Below are positions 62,311 to 64,000 of a stretch of DNA of 64,000 bases, piece by piece; position 1 is the stretch's first letter, and each line of letters starts with the position of its first letter. Both the position numbers and the translations under genes were made by a program. Source of the stretch: Saxidomus purpurata (Eukaryota > Mollusca > Bivalvia > Venerida > Veneridae); assembly GCA_022818135.1 (NCBI GenBank), contig JAFMSR010000005.1, positions 25,372,906 to 25,436,905 on the forward strand. The letters run 5' to 3'. The notes beneath the pieces are model-generated. The model was not told the DNA's origin. It saw only the letters and a list, made by a program, of their open reading frames with translations, and ran no database searches.

Positions 62311-64000
62311 TTAAAAGCAGTCTAAATTTAAATGGATTTAAAGGAGGTGTTAGAGCTAGGTTGTGAAACTAACAACAGTTCGTGTGTGTTCATTCCAGAA
62401 TAGGAAGAAGTATTTAAGCAGGCATTAGGCCTAACTCCTTGCTGATATATAGATTAATTTTGTGTGAGATATATATAAACAGCTTTGCTTGCTTCGCGAT
62501 ACAGAATATTTTAAAACGAAATTGAAAGCTGTGAAGGAATGCCTTGAAAATGATATACGGGTAATTACGGTAATACTTGGTGCAATCCACCTTCGGCAAC
62601 GTTCATTTGACTTTTGATTGACGAATCACTTTTTGATGACACCGTCTACGCAACAAAATATTGAACTTTGCGCATATACAAATTACTCTGCTGACGAATA
62701 AGGTTATAGAATCTATGTGTATTATAAATTATATACTGATTTTCACGTAAGTAAATAATCAGCTAAACTTGCAAGAATATACTTTTCATATCTGTTTTAT
62801 AAAATAAATCATAAATCCAAGACGTAGCGGTAATATATTATGATTCACGGCAAATCCACAGAAATACCAAGAGCTCCCTCTGAATTTAGTTTAAGTAATG
62901 AAATTTTAACTTACTTGAATGTAAATGCGCCCTTGAACTTGCCCTTTTTGTCAGCAAATTAATAAAATATTACCGAGGTCTGTCCACTGTTTGGGAGAAA
63001 TTTACACCGATACTAAATTATTCACTTCTTGTTAAAATCAGACTGCATAATAGATTGCATTACTTTCTTTTCTTCAAAATATATTATGGTAAAAGATGGT
63101 TACGTCATTATGTGCCAAATTCAAGCAGTTATTAGTAGGCCTCTATGACCAGTGTACTTAAGAATTTCGTTCCCAAAAAAGTTTACAGATTTTTAATTTA
63201 GAGTCTCTAAAACAGTTCCGCTTTTTAGAACGAGACTATATTACTAAAAAATTCCTTCAACATGGTGTTTTACAATGCTACACGCTCGATCAAATAAACG
63301 GATGAAGACGGCTATTATCTTCTTCGCAACTTGTCTATCCGTTTAAAGTTCATTGTTTTTACATTTCCGATTCAAATTTTATTCTCTGGGAAGGAAAAGC
63401 TGCATAAAATGTTTTGCATATTTTTGAATGTTCATTTGGGAATTCTCGGGTGTACCGAGGCCAAGAATTTTTTCCAAGGCAATTTATCAATCTCTCTTGG
63501 AGAGGATTCCACAATTTGTCAAGACTTTCTTAATTGTTTTCCCCGAAAACAATTTGCGTGTCTTATTTCTATTGATTTTCTCCATACAAACGGCACAATG
63601 CAAACACGGAGAATGTTCATTAACAGTAACAGATAGAGAGATTCGGGATTAATTCTGACACATTTCATGGTAATTGGTGAAGCTATTCCAATATCTAGAT
63701 ATACACTGCAATATCAAGATATATATTGCAATAAACTAGCCTTATCTAGCGATCACTCACGTGGTGTTTTAGATTTGAGTGATATGCTGGAATCAAGTGC
63801 ATCATTTTGATGAATATCCCAGGCAATATACACCTGTTTTTTGTAGATATTTCTATTGAACTTGTGATGAAAAATGCGCAGTTGAATTTGTGAGTGGCCT
63901 TTGAAATATTGCCTAGATAATTATCTTATTTGTATCTTAAATGTTTAATTAATCTTTAGTCTGTTATGTTTAACTTGTGTCCTGTTGTAGGCAAGTGAGT
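62311..64000. other. 3' flank of the aerolysin-like gene, no further gene recognised
   Basis: AATAAA at 62803-62808 is the likeliest polyadenylation signal noticed. Overlapping open frames at 63331-63652 show no recognised domain and no convincing splice context. Confidence 0.4.

Noticed and set aside
63331..63652. Two overlapping open frames near the window end, one with a hydrophobic stretch resembling a signal peptide
   Set aside because: Neither frame shows a family pattern, and the hydrophobic stretch is preceded by out-of-place coding; no splice sites clearly delimit an exon.

Overview
This window looks like nuclear DNA from a bivalve mollusc. It is AT-rich, its genes have many GT-AG introns, the intergenic DNA is dense with short inverted-repeat elements and tRNA-derived SINE fragments, and the self-complementary word TACATGTA recurs throughout. 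It also carries GGTCAAGGTCA-type and 'GCCCCCGAA...TTCGGGGGC' repeats that I associate with mollusc genomes. I name no species; the assignment is inferred from sequence character.

The main content is a tandem array of three complete plus-strand paralogues of organic solute transporter alpha (OST-alpha/SLC51A-like), at 18123-28237, 34467-38700 and 46451-50389. I assembled them by hand from 8, 7 and 7 coding exons. All introns are GT-AG and the first six intron phases are identical (1,0,2,2,0,1). The predicted proteins are 383, 331 and 384 aa with about seven membrane segments. Each has the OST-alpha signature: a TPP-Cys7 run in exon 4 and a C-terminal 'E.F..A.LAR..YRR' segment in exon 7. Copies 2 and 3 resemble each other more than copy 1. 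Copy 1 is the most divergent and has an extra 3' exon that may be alternative to exon 7 read-through. Copy 3 may have an alternative first exon at 46250-46304. In vertebrates OST-alpha works with the small partner OST-beta as a basolateral steroid/bile-acid exporter; I found no OST-beta here.

The second recognisable gene (61537-62310, plus) is a single-coding-exon, 257-aa protein of the aerolysin-like ETX/MTX2 pore-forming family. It has no lectin domain or signal peptide, and a likely 5'UTR splice acceptor lies 20 bases before its ATG.

The remainder is non-coding and repeat-derived. 1-5267 holds a diverged 420-bp block duplicated 4 kb apart. 5268-12620 is a 7.3-kb foldback (giant inverted repeat) element. 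12821-18090 has two MITE-like elements. Intron 3 of OST-alpha copy 1 carries a repeat with perfect AGGTCA direct repeats, a 34-bp minisatellite and a MITE. 29094-29710 is the 3' end of a minus-strand LINE. 32363-32615 is a long hairpin. 39732-40302 is a tandem-repeat element with inverted ends. 42253-46228 is a second large inverted repeat ending about 220 bp before OST-alpha copy 3. 52072-52257 is a pogo/Tigger-like MITE, and 53500-58530 holds several tRNA-derived SINE heads. No tRNA, rRNA, CRISPR or complete transposase gene was found. All coordinates come from manual reading; exon borders are supported by phase and paralogue alignment, while element borders are approximate.
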